A DNA stretch of 64,000 nucleotides from Henricia sp. BOLD:AAB3569 (Eukaryota > Echinodermata > Asteroidea > Spinulosida > Echinasteridae): positions 186,001 through 250,000 of the forward strand of contig JBBELK010001007.1 of assembly GCA_037783545.1 (NCBI GenBank). The letters are read 5' to 3'. Numbering within the stretch: position 1 is the first letter of the stretch; every line of letters starts with the position of its first letter. Under the pieces are notes generated by a model, which made no database searches, was not told the origin of the DNA, and was given only the letters and a program-made list of their open reading frames with translations. Below are positions 54,688 through 64,000 of the stretch, piece after piece. The translations under genes and the position numbers were made by a program.

Positions 54688-55023
54688 CACCAATCCGGTA
54701 ACTATTATCTCCTCCCTGCAATATCCGCCATAGCTGGGGGGCGTCCAGTGCATGGGCTGTGCGTTTTGTGTTGCTGTTAGAACGAAAAGCGCTCATCCAT
54801 TACATGCACGAACAAGCCTCCTTCACGTATACGCGACGCGCCCGCCTTTGCGTACACGCGACGCGCCCGCCTTCGCGCGCACACAACCCTACAAAGACGC
54901 GCAACTTGTTCGAAGTAAACAAATGCAGCTTCAACAACAACAAAAACATACAGTTCATTCAGTGGAAGCCCCCCAGCTATGGCAGATATACAGGGAAGAA
55001 GACCTTATTACCAGATTGGTGTA
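54688..55023. repeat. Family X MITE, 336 bp
   Basis: CACCAATCCGGTAACTATTA at the left and ATTACCAGATTGGTG at the right are inverted; the next 60 bases also pair. Contains CGCGACGCGCCCGCCTT repeated twice. Confidence 0.75.
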
Positions 55024-55631
55024 TAGCCCTAAAAACCATTCTGGTGATGGGAAAGCTCCCAAATACCAAGAAAATCACTTTTCAACCAGGAAAGCTAATT
55101 GAACTGAGACCTAGGAACCCCCAAAATGAAATAGTTGGCACCCCTGCAGAAATTAGGATTTTTGGAGGTCCACCTCTCCCTAAAAGAATACAACTTGACG
55201 TTAATTCACAATGCGGAATCCTGAAATCTAGGCAGAAGTCTACGAGCAAACCAAATTAAGCTCCCTGTCCCAATTAGAAAAGAAGTTATTGGGCTTAAAA
55301 AAATGCAACAAACTGATCTGAGCATTCCAAATGATTTCCAAGCCTAGACAATACTTGATAAATGTTGCATAATAATTGACCGACTCATACCTTTTCAGTG
55401 TGATTGTCAGTGGACTCTGTCAACTTCTCAGAACCTTCCACGTACTGTCCAGCAAATGTTTCAGATGTTTCACGAAGATCGGTCAAGCATCTGTAAATGG
55501 TGGAGTAAAATTTACAGACAGGTTACATGATTGCTAAACTTTGAAAAACAAGAACAACATTACATATGTAAAGAATAGTGTTGATAAACTGTCTTGTTTT
55601 AACCACATACATGCAGTAATACTTTTTTGTG

Positions 55632-56215
55632 TTAAATGAATGGTAAAACAAATTGTCTGCAGACATTTTGTTTTTAAAGCAATTTCTTCCACAAAGGTAC
55701 CATTCTACTTGGGGGAAAAAAATCTTGTTTTGTTTGATACGTTGCTATTAACACTTTTAGTCAGCTTTTTCTTAAAGGAGCGTGACCAGAGTTTCTGGAA
55801 AATAGTTTTCGATGTAACTTACCAATATTATCAAGTAACTCCCATACACACCTCCCGTGTCCCAAAAACCCGAAAACATTCGCAATTTCCAGTAAAAAAT
55901 TGAACAAAACTATCGAGTCGACTTTCAGCGGATAAACGTTGATACTGGAAAATTAGTTTACAAATAATCGGTGGATTTTCGACGATATCCTCGGAAATAT
56001 GCGGCCTAGAAGCGCGGGAGTTTCAGTTTCGTAATCAGAAAAATATAACGGATGTTATGATATAAAAATATCATGACCCATAAGGTAAGTCCCGGGGAGT
56101 TATGGGAAAAAAAAAGTGATCTGGTCACACTCCTTTAACTCGTGAAGTAATATTTTGGGTCACTGCAAATGATGTACATGTACTCAATGTACATGTATTG
56201 GGGCTCTAAACCCTT
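55632..56215. repeat. Inverted AGCCCYAATACAT MITE hosting a second TTAA MITE (55776-56134)
   Basis: The outer element ends TGATGTACATGTACTC...ATTGGGGCT on the right, the complement of the family start. Within it, AGGAGCGTGACCAGAG and CTGGTCACACTCCT are the inverted ends of an inner element with TTAA on both sides (55772-55775, 56135-56138). Confidence 0.75.
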
Positions 56216-56993
56216 TTCACACGAGACCAAAAATCTTGCAAGGCTTGAGATATTTTCTCATGCTTGAGAAAATCTTACAAAAGTGCCATCGTTTGAAAGG
56301 ACACCAATGCTTGAGAGTGACGAGCATTCCTTGAGAAATGTTCTCAATCCTTGAGATATTTTGGCAGAGGTCTAGACCTACGACAAAATCTTTCGCCAGC
56401 TGAAGATTTCTCAAGGTATCCTTGGGAAAGATCGTGTGAATTGATCTGTACAGCGTCCTTTGCGACAGTCAATGCAATACGCATGCGTAGATACGTTAAA
56501 ACACCGTACACATCCTTTGTAACAGCGCAGCATACACGCGGCCCGGTCCCGCGAAATTTGAAGCGAATGTACACAGTACATGTAGGGCCTATTCAGCAAG
56601 TACTTGTCATGGCGCCGATCACCGTTCCAATCATTGAAACTTCCAGGGATTTTGACAATTTCATTTATTTTTGATTTGATGGTGGACGACTCCAACGTGG
56701 CCCCATGTTTTACATGTATTTTTCTAACAGAATTTGTCTCTTAGGCTGTTGCAGTACACTTGCGGGTATGTTTTTAGCTGCTGGTACAGCAGCAGCAGCA
56801 CAATGGACAGCGACCAGCGGAAAGAAGCATTCTCGTCTCAAGGAATGCCGGTGATGGTTTCGCTGTATCATGTAAAAGTACGCTAAATCACCCTACCGTG
56901 TAATCATCAAGTAAACAATCCCCTGGGGATGCCAGTTACCATGACATCCCACATCACACCTTGGCCCCCATGAACCGAAGCCCTACAATACGT
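56216..56993. other. No gene seen
   Basis: Short CTTGAGA-type repeats near 56240-56370 and a run of AGC near 56785; nothing else recognised. Confidence 0.4.
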
Positions 56994-57447
56994 ACAGGGC
57001 TGCTTTCGAGCGCTCGTCCCTGGTGCTCCCAGGTGTTGGGAACGTTACGTCACACACATGCGTACACACGATGGCACTCAAAAGCGTTATCGGGATCCCT
57101 GGTGCACCACGGTCATTATAAATTACATCCCCGCTAATAAAATCTTGGTTTTCCACAAATAAATCACAGGTATCTGATAAAAATAAATCATGAAAATATT
57201 TACAACGTTTGGTTTGAACATTCAAAATATCAACCCAAATTTCCAGAATTATTCTACGACGCGCCAGCCATTTTCGCCGAGTAATGCATGAGTACGCGCA
57301 ACTACGCTACATGTCTCCCATTGTCCCGACGACTCGGGGGTCGGAAGCAGTTGGTGCATGCCAACATCTAGTGCACCAACACGCTTTCGGGCGAGCACCA
57401 TGGAGCACCATGGATCCCTGGTGCCGCGCTTGAAAACAGCCCAGGAG
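56994..57447. repeat. Probable MITE with GC-rich inverted ends
   Basis: CAGGGCTGCTTTCGAGCGC at the left faces GCGCTTGAAAACAGCCCAGG at the right; inner TCCCTGGTGC and GCACCA blocks also pair. Confidence 0.55.
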
Positions 57448-57689
57448 GTTAATACATGTAGGTTCAAATCATACCATGGTAACACTTGTGCATTTTTATT
57501 GGTTGAGAACTGATCACATGACATGCCACAAACATGCATACATGTACACCAGTCGATGTACATTTTGTGTACACGAGTAATGTACATGTACGCCATATGG
57601 TACATGAGTGATGTATCCCGCGGGGTACATTACTTTTACGTTGTTAAGAGTGTCATTCCTATACCTATACCGCAAGATTTTATATACAT

Positions 57690-57905
57690 GTAGATTGGTT
57701 CCCGATCCTATCGCTTATTGGGAAAATATAGGGATCAGTAAATGGCTGCCATGACGGGCAGAATTCTGCCCGGTCATGTGGTTATTATTATTATTTTTGT
57801 TTAGTAAGTGCGTATATTTTGCATTGACATTTGTAACCCGGCCGTGCGTGTCGAACATATCCAAATATAAATAAAGTACATGTACATTTCCTAAAGCAAA
57901 GTGCT
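57690..57905. repeat. Left member of an inverted repeat pair
   Basis: Matches the complement of about 61400-61645. Shared landmarks are GGTTCCCGATCC, ACGGGCAGAATTCTGCCCG and GTGCGTGTCGAACATATCC on one strand. Confidence 0.75.
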
Positions 57906-57910
57906 TCGCC

Positions 57911-58085
57911 AATTTTTTATTTATTTACCGCCAATTACAGAAATGGGAGCAAGTGTGGTTGACTGCCTTGCTCAAGGGCACAGGTGCCACAACCCCTCGC
58001 GGCCCGGAATCGAACCTACATTCTAGTACTATATAGCACAGGAACTTAAGTTCGACGCACTAGACCGCTCGGCCATAACACCCCA
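57911..58085 (-). repeat. tRNA-derived SINE (tRNA-Leu-like head)
   Basis: On the minus strand the head reads GGTGTTATGGCCGAGCGGTC (A box) and AGGTTCGATTCCGGG (B box) at normal spacing, both internal Pol III promoter elements. A body with CCTTGAGCAAGGCA follows, then a short AAATAAATAAA tail. The tail and body mark it as a SINE, not a tRNA gene. Confidence 0.75.
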
Positions 58086-58089
58086 CATA

Positions 58090-59345
58090 TTACATATATA
58101 ACACACAATGTGCACGCTCAAAGACAACCAATCAAAGATCAAGCGCCCTTTACGGGAACCAGTCTATGTATTATAGTGCGACATCGGGTACGAGGTTGTA
58201 GCTGCGTATGATGTATACGCATGTTCTGTGAGATGTGAATGAGGCACAAGTGAAGCACTAGGCTACGACCGCGACCGCTACATCAATGGGAGCGCATGTG
58301 GTCTAGTGGGTATGAAGCGGCCGTTGTCCACGGACAAAGCTATCTTGCGCGTTGCACTCAGTGGCTCGCCTGTACCGTACGTCCGGGCCTTGCCGCTTGC
58401 CGGCCTGCGTTGCTCGTACGGTGGGGTTAGACCCGTGAACGGGTCTACGGTCGGGTGTGATGATTGGGCGGCCAGTGAAGACGAAGCATTTTCGTTCCAA
58501 GTTGGGAATCGAAAAGTTCAAAGGCTATCAAAGACTGGCATTTAGAGATTTTCTTGGGGCATTTTCTGCTTGGTCACGATTTTATTTCATCGCTTACGCA
58601 TGGAGGAAGAAAACGACTGGGATTGTTTTCTTCTCCTCTATACTATGGCATGCTTGTCATATTATTGGCTTCGGTAAAAAAAAAAAGTGCTAAACGATTT
58701 CAGAGAAGTTATCCACTACTATTTTTCACTAAAATGACTTGCAAGCATCAGTTAGTTCAGATATGATAGAAAAAAACCAAAATTTAGGAGTGAATTAATC
58801 TGAGTGAAGAACCACCCACTTTCTTAAAAACTACTAATTTCACTCACTATCACATGCTTTGTACACAATGTTTGAAGTAATTGTACATTACAAAAGTAAT
58901 TGTACATTTTCTAAAGTCAAATATGACCCATTTGATTTTCATTTAGGCCAACAAAAAATAAGGCAAATTGTTGTGACCCAAGGATCGACCTTTTACGGCC
59001 TATTTAAAACAATACTTTTTTTTCTGATTCTTCGTGCATGTTTTTGTTTTTACAGCAAGCAGAATTGCAGAAAATTAATTACAGCAACTTGCTTGCATAA
59101 GCCTCCGAAAATATACTGGAATAACGTTTAATGGAACAAATTTAAATTTGATGTTTATTAGTTTACTAAATGTTTAAAATGTCACCATTTTCAGTGCTTT
59201 GAGGAGAATGCTTTGAGAAGGCCCATTAATTGTGTGGATATGAAGCTGTTTTTACGAATTCCAGGGAACAACATCAAACTACTTTGTAGATAGGACAGAA
59301 GCCCTTGAAGGAAATTTGCACAGTTTGGTTAACTAAAAACAAAAT
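58090..59345. other. No gene seen
   Basis: Moderately CG-rich to 58500, then AT-rich. Several short ORFs but none with recognisable features. Confidence 0.4.
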
Positions 59346-60683
59346 GGAAATGTTCGTCAACATTGTCTGATTCATTAGTTTAATATTTGCAGAAATAATT
59401 TGAATTTTTAGGTTGAATTCCATATCCGACCACTTATAAACGTCTTTATTCTGTAAATGAAAAATAAACAATGCATGTTAGAACAAGTTTGATGATAAAA
59501 ATGAGAAATAAAATTATGACATGTCTGATTTTAGGCCCCCAACCTGGATTTCCATTGTTATAAAACCATGTAAAATTTTAGTTTAGTTGTAAAAACCATG
59601 GTGTAAAAACTAAGAGAGGAATTTTCATGATTTTTTTATTTTTTCCCACTGCTGTCCAACATTGTCCAAGGAAATGTTCGTCAACATTGTCTGATTCATT
59701 AGTTCAATATTTGACTTCAAGTGCAGAAATAATTTGAATTTGTAGGTTGAATTCCATATCCGACCACTATAAACGTCTTTATTTTGTATTAAATGAAAAA
59801 TAAACAATGTATGTTAGAACAAGTTTGATGATAAAAATGAGAAATAAAATTATGACATGTCTGATTTTAGGCCCCCAGCCTGGATTTCCATTGTTATAAA
59901 ACCATGTAAAATTTTAGTTTAGTTGTAAAAACCATGGTGTAAAAACTAAGAGAGAGGAATTTTCATGATTTTTTTATTTTTTCCCACTGCTGTCCAACAT
60001 TGTCCAAGGAAATGTTCGTCAACATTGTCTGATTCATTAGTTCAATATTTGACTTCAAGTGCAGAAATAATTTGAATTTGTAGGTTGAATTCCATATCCG
60101 ACCACTATAAACGTCTTTATTTTGTATTAAATGAAAAATAAACAATGTATGTTAGAACAAGTTTGATGATAAAAATGAGAAATAAAATTATGACATGTCT
60201 GATTTTAGGCCCCCAGCCTGGATTTCCATTGTTATAAAACCATGTAAAATTTTAGTTTAGTTGTAAAAACCATGGTGTAAAAACTAAGAGAGAGAAATTT
60301 TCATGATTTTTAGATTTTTTCCCACTGCTGTCCAACATTGTCCAAGGAAATGTTCGTCAACATTGTCTGATTCATTAGTTCAATATTTGACTTCAAGTGC
60401 AGAAATAATTTGAATTTGTAGGTTGAATTCCATATCCGACCACTATAAACGTCTTTATTTTGTATTAAATGAAAAATAAACAATGTATGTTAGAACAAGT
60501 TTGATGATAAAAATGAGAAATAAAATTATGACATGTCTGATTTTAGGCCCCCAGCCTGGATTTCCATTGTTATAAAACCATGTAAAATTTTAGTTTAGTT
60601 GTAAAAACCATGGTGTAAAAACTAAGAGAGAGAAATTTTCATGATTTTTAGATTTTTTCCCACTGTTGTCCAACATTGTTCAA
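59346..60683. repeat. Tandem array, ~338-bp period, four units
   Basis: Units begin GGAAATGTTCGTCAACATTG at 59346, 59670, 60008 and 60346; periods are 324, 338 and 338. Units 2-4 are nearly identical, unit 1 is more diverged and shorter. The last unit decays at about 60683. Confidence 0.9.
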
Positions 60684-61399
60684 TGTTTTGGCCATGGCAT
60701 TGGGTCTTAATCTACACGGACAGGCACCCCTGGCCGGGGACAGGAAGTCACCGGGCTGGGCTGGGCGCGCACTCGTACCGAGAAATGCCGCTTCTCGGCA
60801 GGCAATGCACCACGGTCACTGCACGTAAACGGCCCGATATCATTTTCGCGCGGCACGGTGAATCACTAGCACTGCACACGTACAAAATGTACACGGCAAG
60901 TTACCATCCCACATGACCTAATTATGGAGGCATCGCTTTCTCTTCTACGCAGGCGCCCATAATTTTTGACCTTGCTGTTTAATTATTCATGTGCTTCCAT
61001 TAAGGTTATCGAACTTTTTTCTTACGGAGTAATCAAGACCGAGTTTTCGAGTTCACGTTGTAAGTGTAGGTACGCCCTCTGGCGGCTAAAATGAACAATG
61101 TGGGGATCGCGAACTCGGTCTTGCATCAAGACTACACAAGCAAGCGTACAATGTACATGTCGTACATTGTGCGCCTGTGGCTGGCTAGTCTTGGCCCAAG
61201 ACTACTCTGGTCGATATTGGTTTATGTACGCGTTGGCCATATAGTGCGCCCTCTTGCAGCACTAACGGACCAGTCTTTGCTCACTAGAGTACTCTAGACT
61301 GGTTCCCGTCCACATATTCCACACAGGAGAATATAAGGACAGGTAAAGGGCGCTTTATCTTGATCTGTAATTGGTCGTCTTTGCGCGTGCGCATTGCGT
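60684..61399. other. No gene; short foldback at 61036-61126
   Basis: A CG-rich stretch (60710-60900) has no recognisable ORF. CAAGACCGAGTTTTCGAGTT (about 61036) faces GCGAACTCGGTCTTG (about 61110-61124), making a ~90-bp foldback. Confidence 0.5.
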
Positions 61400-61645
61400 T
61401 TTTTATATTTAAAAATTGGCCAAGCCCTTTGCTTTAGGCAATGTACTTTATTTACATAATTGGATATGTTCGACACGCACGGCCAAGTTACAAATGTCAA
61501 TGCAAAATCTGCGCACTTACTAAAAAATAAAAAAATAATAATAACCACGTGACGGGCAGAATTCTGCCCGTCATGGCTGCCCTTTACCGATCCCTATATT
61601 TCGCAATAAGCGAACCAATCTATAGGGATCGGGAACTAATCTATA
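61400..61645. repeat. Right member of the inverted repeat pair
   Basis: Complement of 57690-57905. Includes the 16-base palindrome GGGCAGAATTCTGCCC. Confidence 0.75.
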
Positions 61646-62100
61646 GAGTACTCTAGTGAGCAAATAGTCTGGTACCCGGACCAAAAATTCTTTGACTAGA
61701 CTGAATTTAAGGTCCGGCAGCCGCCAATTTCGCCATTTTGAAACAGGAGGAATTCCTCCTTTTTCCGAAGGTTCCCAAAGTTACACGAATGCACGTCCGG
61801 TCGTCCGGACGTTACCGTTAATCGTCGGGTACACTTCGTCATTGTTTCGAGAATTTGAATTGACGTCGCGTGCACGTACGTACGTGCGTGCCGCTGCGTG
61901 TACGTGTATGCCACGGATTTAAAACTACGCAGTGGCTGTCAGTCGCTATAGTTACGGGATTGCAACAGCATAGTACATTATGGAGCTCGATCACTGGGTG
62001 ATGCAGACAAGGTTTGAATTTTCGTTTTGATGCCAGTCTACATGTATATTAAAATGGGCATATTTAATATTTTAAGGTTAATATATTAAATTTGTATTGG
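61646..62100. other. No gene seen
   Basis: Non-coding sequence with a TACGTACGTACG-like alternating tract near 61875; leads into the LINE fragment. Confidence 0.4.
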
Positions 62101-62715
62101 TCAAATAATAATAATAATAATAATAATAATGAGATTTGTAAAGCGCACATATCCACCCTGCAGGGTGCTCAAGGCGCTGTTAACAACAAGAAGTAATTAA
62201 TTCTCGAAAATTTGCGACATCAAGTAAGTTTTTAGAAGTGATTTGAACCTAGTTGTACATGCAGTGGCATGATCTGAGGTCAAGTGGCAATGAATTCCAA
62301 AGTCGAGGAGCTGCAACAGAAAAAGATCTGGCGCCCCATGTTCGCTTAGAATTTGGTTCCTTGAGAAGTTGCTGGTTACTTGATCTAAGAGTTCTTGCTG
62401 GAGAATATTCATGTAGTAGTTCCTTAATGTAGTAGGGAGCCTTGTTGTTGAGAGCTTTGTGGACCAGAAGCATGAGTTTGAAAATAATCCTTTGGGAGAC
62501 AGGAAGCCAGTGTAGTTCCTTCAAAATGGGGGTGATGTGACAGTTCCTCCTGGATAAGGTGATGATGCGGGCAGCGGTATTCTGAAGACGTTGAAGACGG
62601 TATATTTGATTCTGAGGGAGTCCGTAGAGTAGTGAATTGCCGTTGTCTAGTCGTGAAGTCACAAATGCATGGATGATTTGCTCGGTGGCACTTCTATTCA
62701 AATACTTGCGTATAC
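62101..62715 (-). mobile_element. LINE fragment (3' end), same family as 23791-27126
   Basis: Starts with the (AAT)n tract and matches the 3' end of the nested LINE with very few differences, including the last ~170 codons of the reverse transcriptase ORF. A 4-base insertion (CATG near 62260) shifts the very end of the frame. Homology stops at TATACG (62715) where a TGTCGG sequence begins. Confidence 0.9.
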
Positions 62716-64000
62716 GTGTCGGACCCTGTAAGAAATGGGATCCGACCAAGGATGTCTTAATTAAGAACCCCCCATCAGTACACAGAGTGACCATTGTCCA
62801 TCCCAGGGCCGTCCTGGAGTCTTGCCATAATCTCCCAAATTTACGACCCTGTTTGTGGTTTCACGTTTCTCCAGACATTTAGCTGAGAGCGTGGGAACAT
62901 CTTTCCAGACCATGTGTTTCTGCCTAGATACAGTGTTAGGTCATTTCATTGGTTTTTTCTTGATTGGTCAGCCCCGACATTACGTAATGCTTTTTTGGGG
63001 GAACAAACCAATCAGCTCCGTTGTTCAACCATGTGAGCGCGTGGTTTTGGTGTTAGTTCTTGAGGCCTTAGCCAGCCTTCCTCAGAAGCGACTGACATCT
63101 GAGATGGGATAACATCCCGTTTTTCGTTAACTGTTGTTAACCAGTCCCATCTCGTTTTCCCAACGTGCTCTCTTGGTACAGGTAAGAAATTTCCTCTTGC
63201 TCGTTTTAAGTGTAATTGATTTAATTCAATCGCTGGTTATCCCAACGAGAAACGGGTCGGATTGTTTTTCTGTTTGAGGAGAGAATTCTTGTAAAACCTT
63301 ATGAATCCCTCCTTAGTATTTTTGAGGAAAAGGAACTTTATTATTCCTGCTAAAACTTGCGACGTGACCATTTTATCCCTTTGTATTCCATTTAATGTTT
63401 TATCCTTTTGATATTTAGTGGTCACGGATTTCTAAACTGTATTTTGTTGTTATACGACCCGTGCATTCTCGTGGGATAATCTCCGATAATATTCCTGTTT
63501 ATTGCATTATTTGTAACTTTGCTGATCACGCTAAGATGAGTCCGTATTTTCATAACTCCGTTCTTAATTGTTGGTGTTTTTATCAGTCGACTCATTCTCA
63601 TGTTGTCGAAAGCTCATGATGCGTGCCGCACTCTGTGACGTGATCGTTCAATACCTTGCTATAGCTTTCTGATTTCAGTACTGATTATATATTGGGAGGT
63701 ACACGATCACAGACAGAAGTTTTGCTTGTTCGAAGTGCACTTTTCTTGGTGTGATCAGCCATTAATTATTTGAATGACTTTGTGTATTTTATCTGATGAT
63801 TGCAACTATTGTTCAGGATTATTGTTGTGTCATTACAATGCCCATTACCTTTTTAATGCAACTGTTGCCAATCTATAATAGAGTTCGGATCCTAAGTTTA
63901 CAACATTTTGCATTAGCGATTTGCTATACCGTCATTTAAATCGGTGCGTTTTCGGTGCTCCCGTCTGCGCGATTAATTCACTAGTTTATGGTTCGGTATT
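62716..64000. other. Possible LTR start inserted in the LINE fragment
   Basis: The sequence begins TGTCGGACCCTG at the exact LINE breakpoint. It holds two CCAAT-type motifs (ATTGGTTTTTTC and AACCAATCAGC near 62950-63015) and a CAG/GTAAGAA donor-like site near 63180. No ORF of note. The other LTR, if any, lies outside the window. Confidence 0.35.

Larger units (their letters stand above)
49680..55490 (-). pseudogene. KIF11: Kinesin-5 (KIF11/Eg5) tail exons, frame disrupted
   Basis: Five exons on the minus strand: 55391-55490, 54264-54419, 53606-53790, 51687-51836 and 49680-49826. All have AG acceptors and GT donors. The first three encode helical, heptad-like tail sequence. The fourth carries the kinesin-5 BimC box: VTPKNRRFSYPRQLT in one frame and RTEPHERLLKSFG in the next. 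The last gives DDGKENFAKPSKKK and a basic end, RSKVPLKVADTPN, then TAG, as in kinesin-5 C termini. Phases agree across the last two junctions (AAC G/GT, then 0/0). Breaks: a 4-bp insertion (CAGA) inside the BimC box near 51788, an in-frame TGA in exon 54264-54419, and a phase mismatch between that exon and the next, which could also mean a missing exon. Kinesin-5 is the mitotic bipolar motor that slides spindle microtubules; the BimC box holds its CDK1 site. The motor domain is not in the window. Confidence 0.75.

Noticed and set aside
54759-55259. 166-residue ORF on the plus strand
   Set aside because: It runs through a family X MITE and is antisense to a kinesin intron; its composition looks random.
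57950-58085. Functional tRNA gene on the minus strand
   Set aside because: A and B boxes are present, but the sequence continues into a SINE body with an A-rich tail.
58306-58766. Short ORFs near 58300-58770
   Set aside because: No motif, no splice context and no conserved partner; likely chance.
59346-60683. CRISPR-like direct repeats
   Set aside because: Units of 324-338 bp with no short repeat/spacer alternation, in an animal genome; it is a tandem array.

Overview
This is animal nuclear DNA: genes with GT-AG introns, TA-rich intergenic sequence, and many nested transposable elements. The repeat content (piggyBac, Ngaro-type tyrosine-recombinase retroelement carrying an SGNH hydrolase, Helitron, Ty3/gypsy, an L2/CR1-group LINE with a 2A-like N terminus, a tRNA-derived SINE, many TTAA MITEs) and the frequent TACATGTA and TAGGCCTA words suggest a marine invertebrate deuterostome, perhaps an echinoderm or lancelet. 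That placement is an inference and I could not test it by search.

The backbone of positions 1-46990 is a tandem array of one host gene family. Copy A contributes only its last 66 codons (1-203). Copy B (15190-20996) is a complete, in-frame five-exon model of 864 residues. Copy C (38456-44810) is a decayed paralogue. Copy B encodes a putative signal peptide, one transmembrane segment, an intracellular segment, then two pairs of membrane segments that resemble TM2-TM5 of polycystin-1. The large ectodomain, a clear GAIN/GPS region, a recognisable PLAT domain and the TRP-like pore (TM6-11) are all missing. It looks like a minimal polycystin-1-like membrane protein, repeated in tandem. It is the most interesting item here.

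Between the copies the repeated flanks have been stuffed with transposons. Downstream of copy A lies an insertion of about 8.2 kb holding a near-intact piggyBac transposon, a 21-bp minisatellite, a second piggyBac right end and a decayed Ngaro-like retroelement. Next to it is a frameshifted Helitron fragment split by a 1.1-kb copy of the array's own flank. Downstream of copy B sits a young Ty3/gypsy element (22945-35010, minus strand, TTAT target duplication) with 1350-bp LTRs. Its 3' LTR was later hit by a nearly full-length LINE (23791-27126).

The right part (46990-64000) is a different neighbourhood. The last five exons that I can see of a kinesin-5 (KIF11/Eg5) gene lie on the minus strand between 49680 and 55490, ending with the BimC box and a basic tail. 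The reading frame is broken by a 4-bp insertion inside the BimC box and by an in-frame TGA, so this copy looks like a pseudogene unless the sequence is wrong. The kinesin introns are full of foldback MITEs. Beyond them come a tRNA-derived SINE, a tandem array with a ~338-bp period, a pair of inverted repeats about 3.5 kb apart, a 5'-truncated LINE copy and, at the right edge, the possible start of another LTR element.

The introns of copies B and C give a natural experiment in transposition. Three MITEs in intron 2 of copy B sit head to tail and share TTAA junctions, and each paralogue provides empty sites for elements found only in the other.
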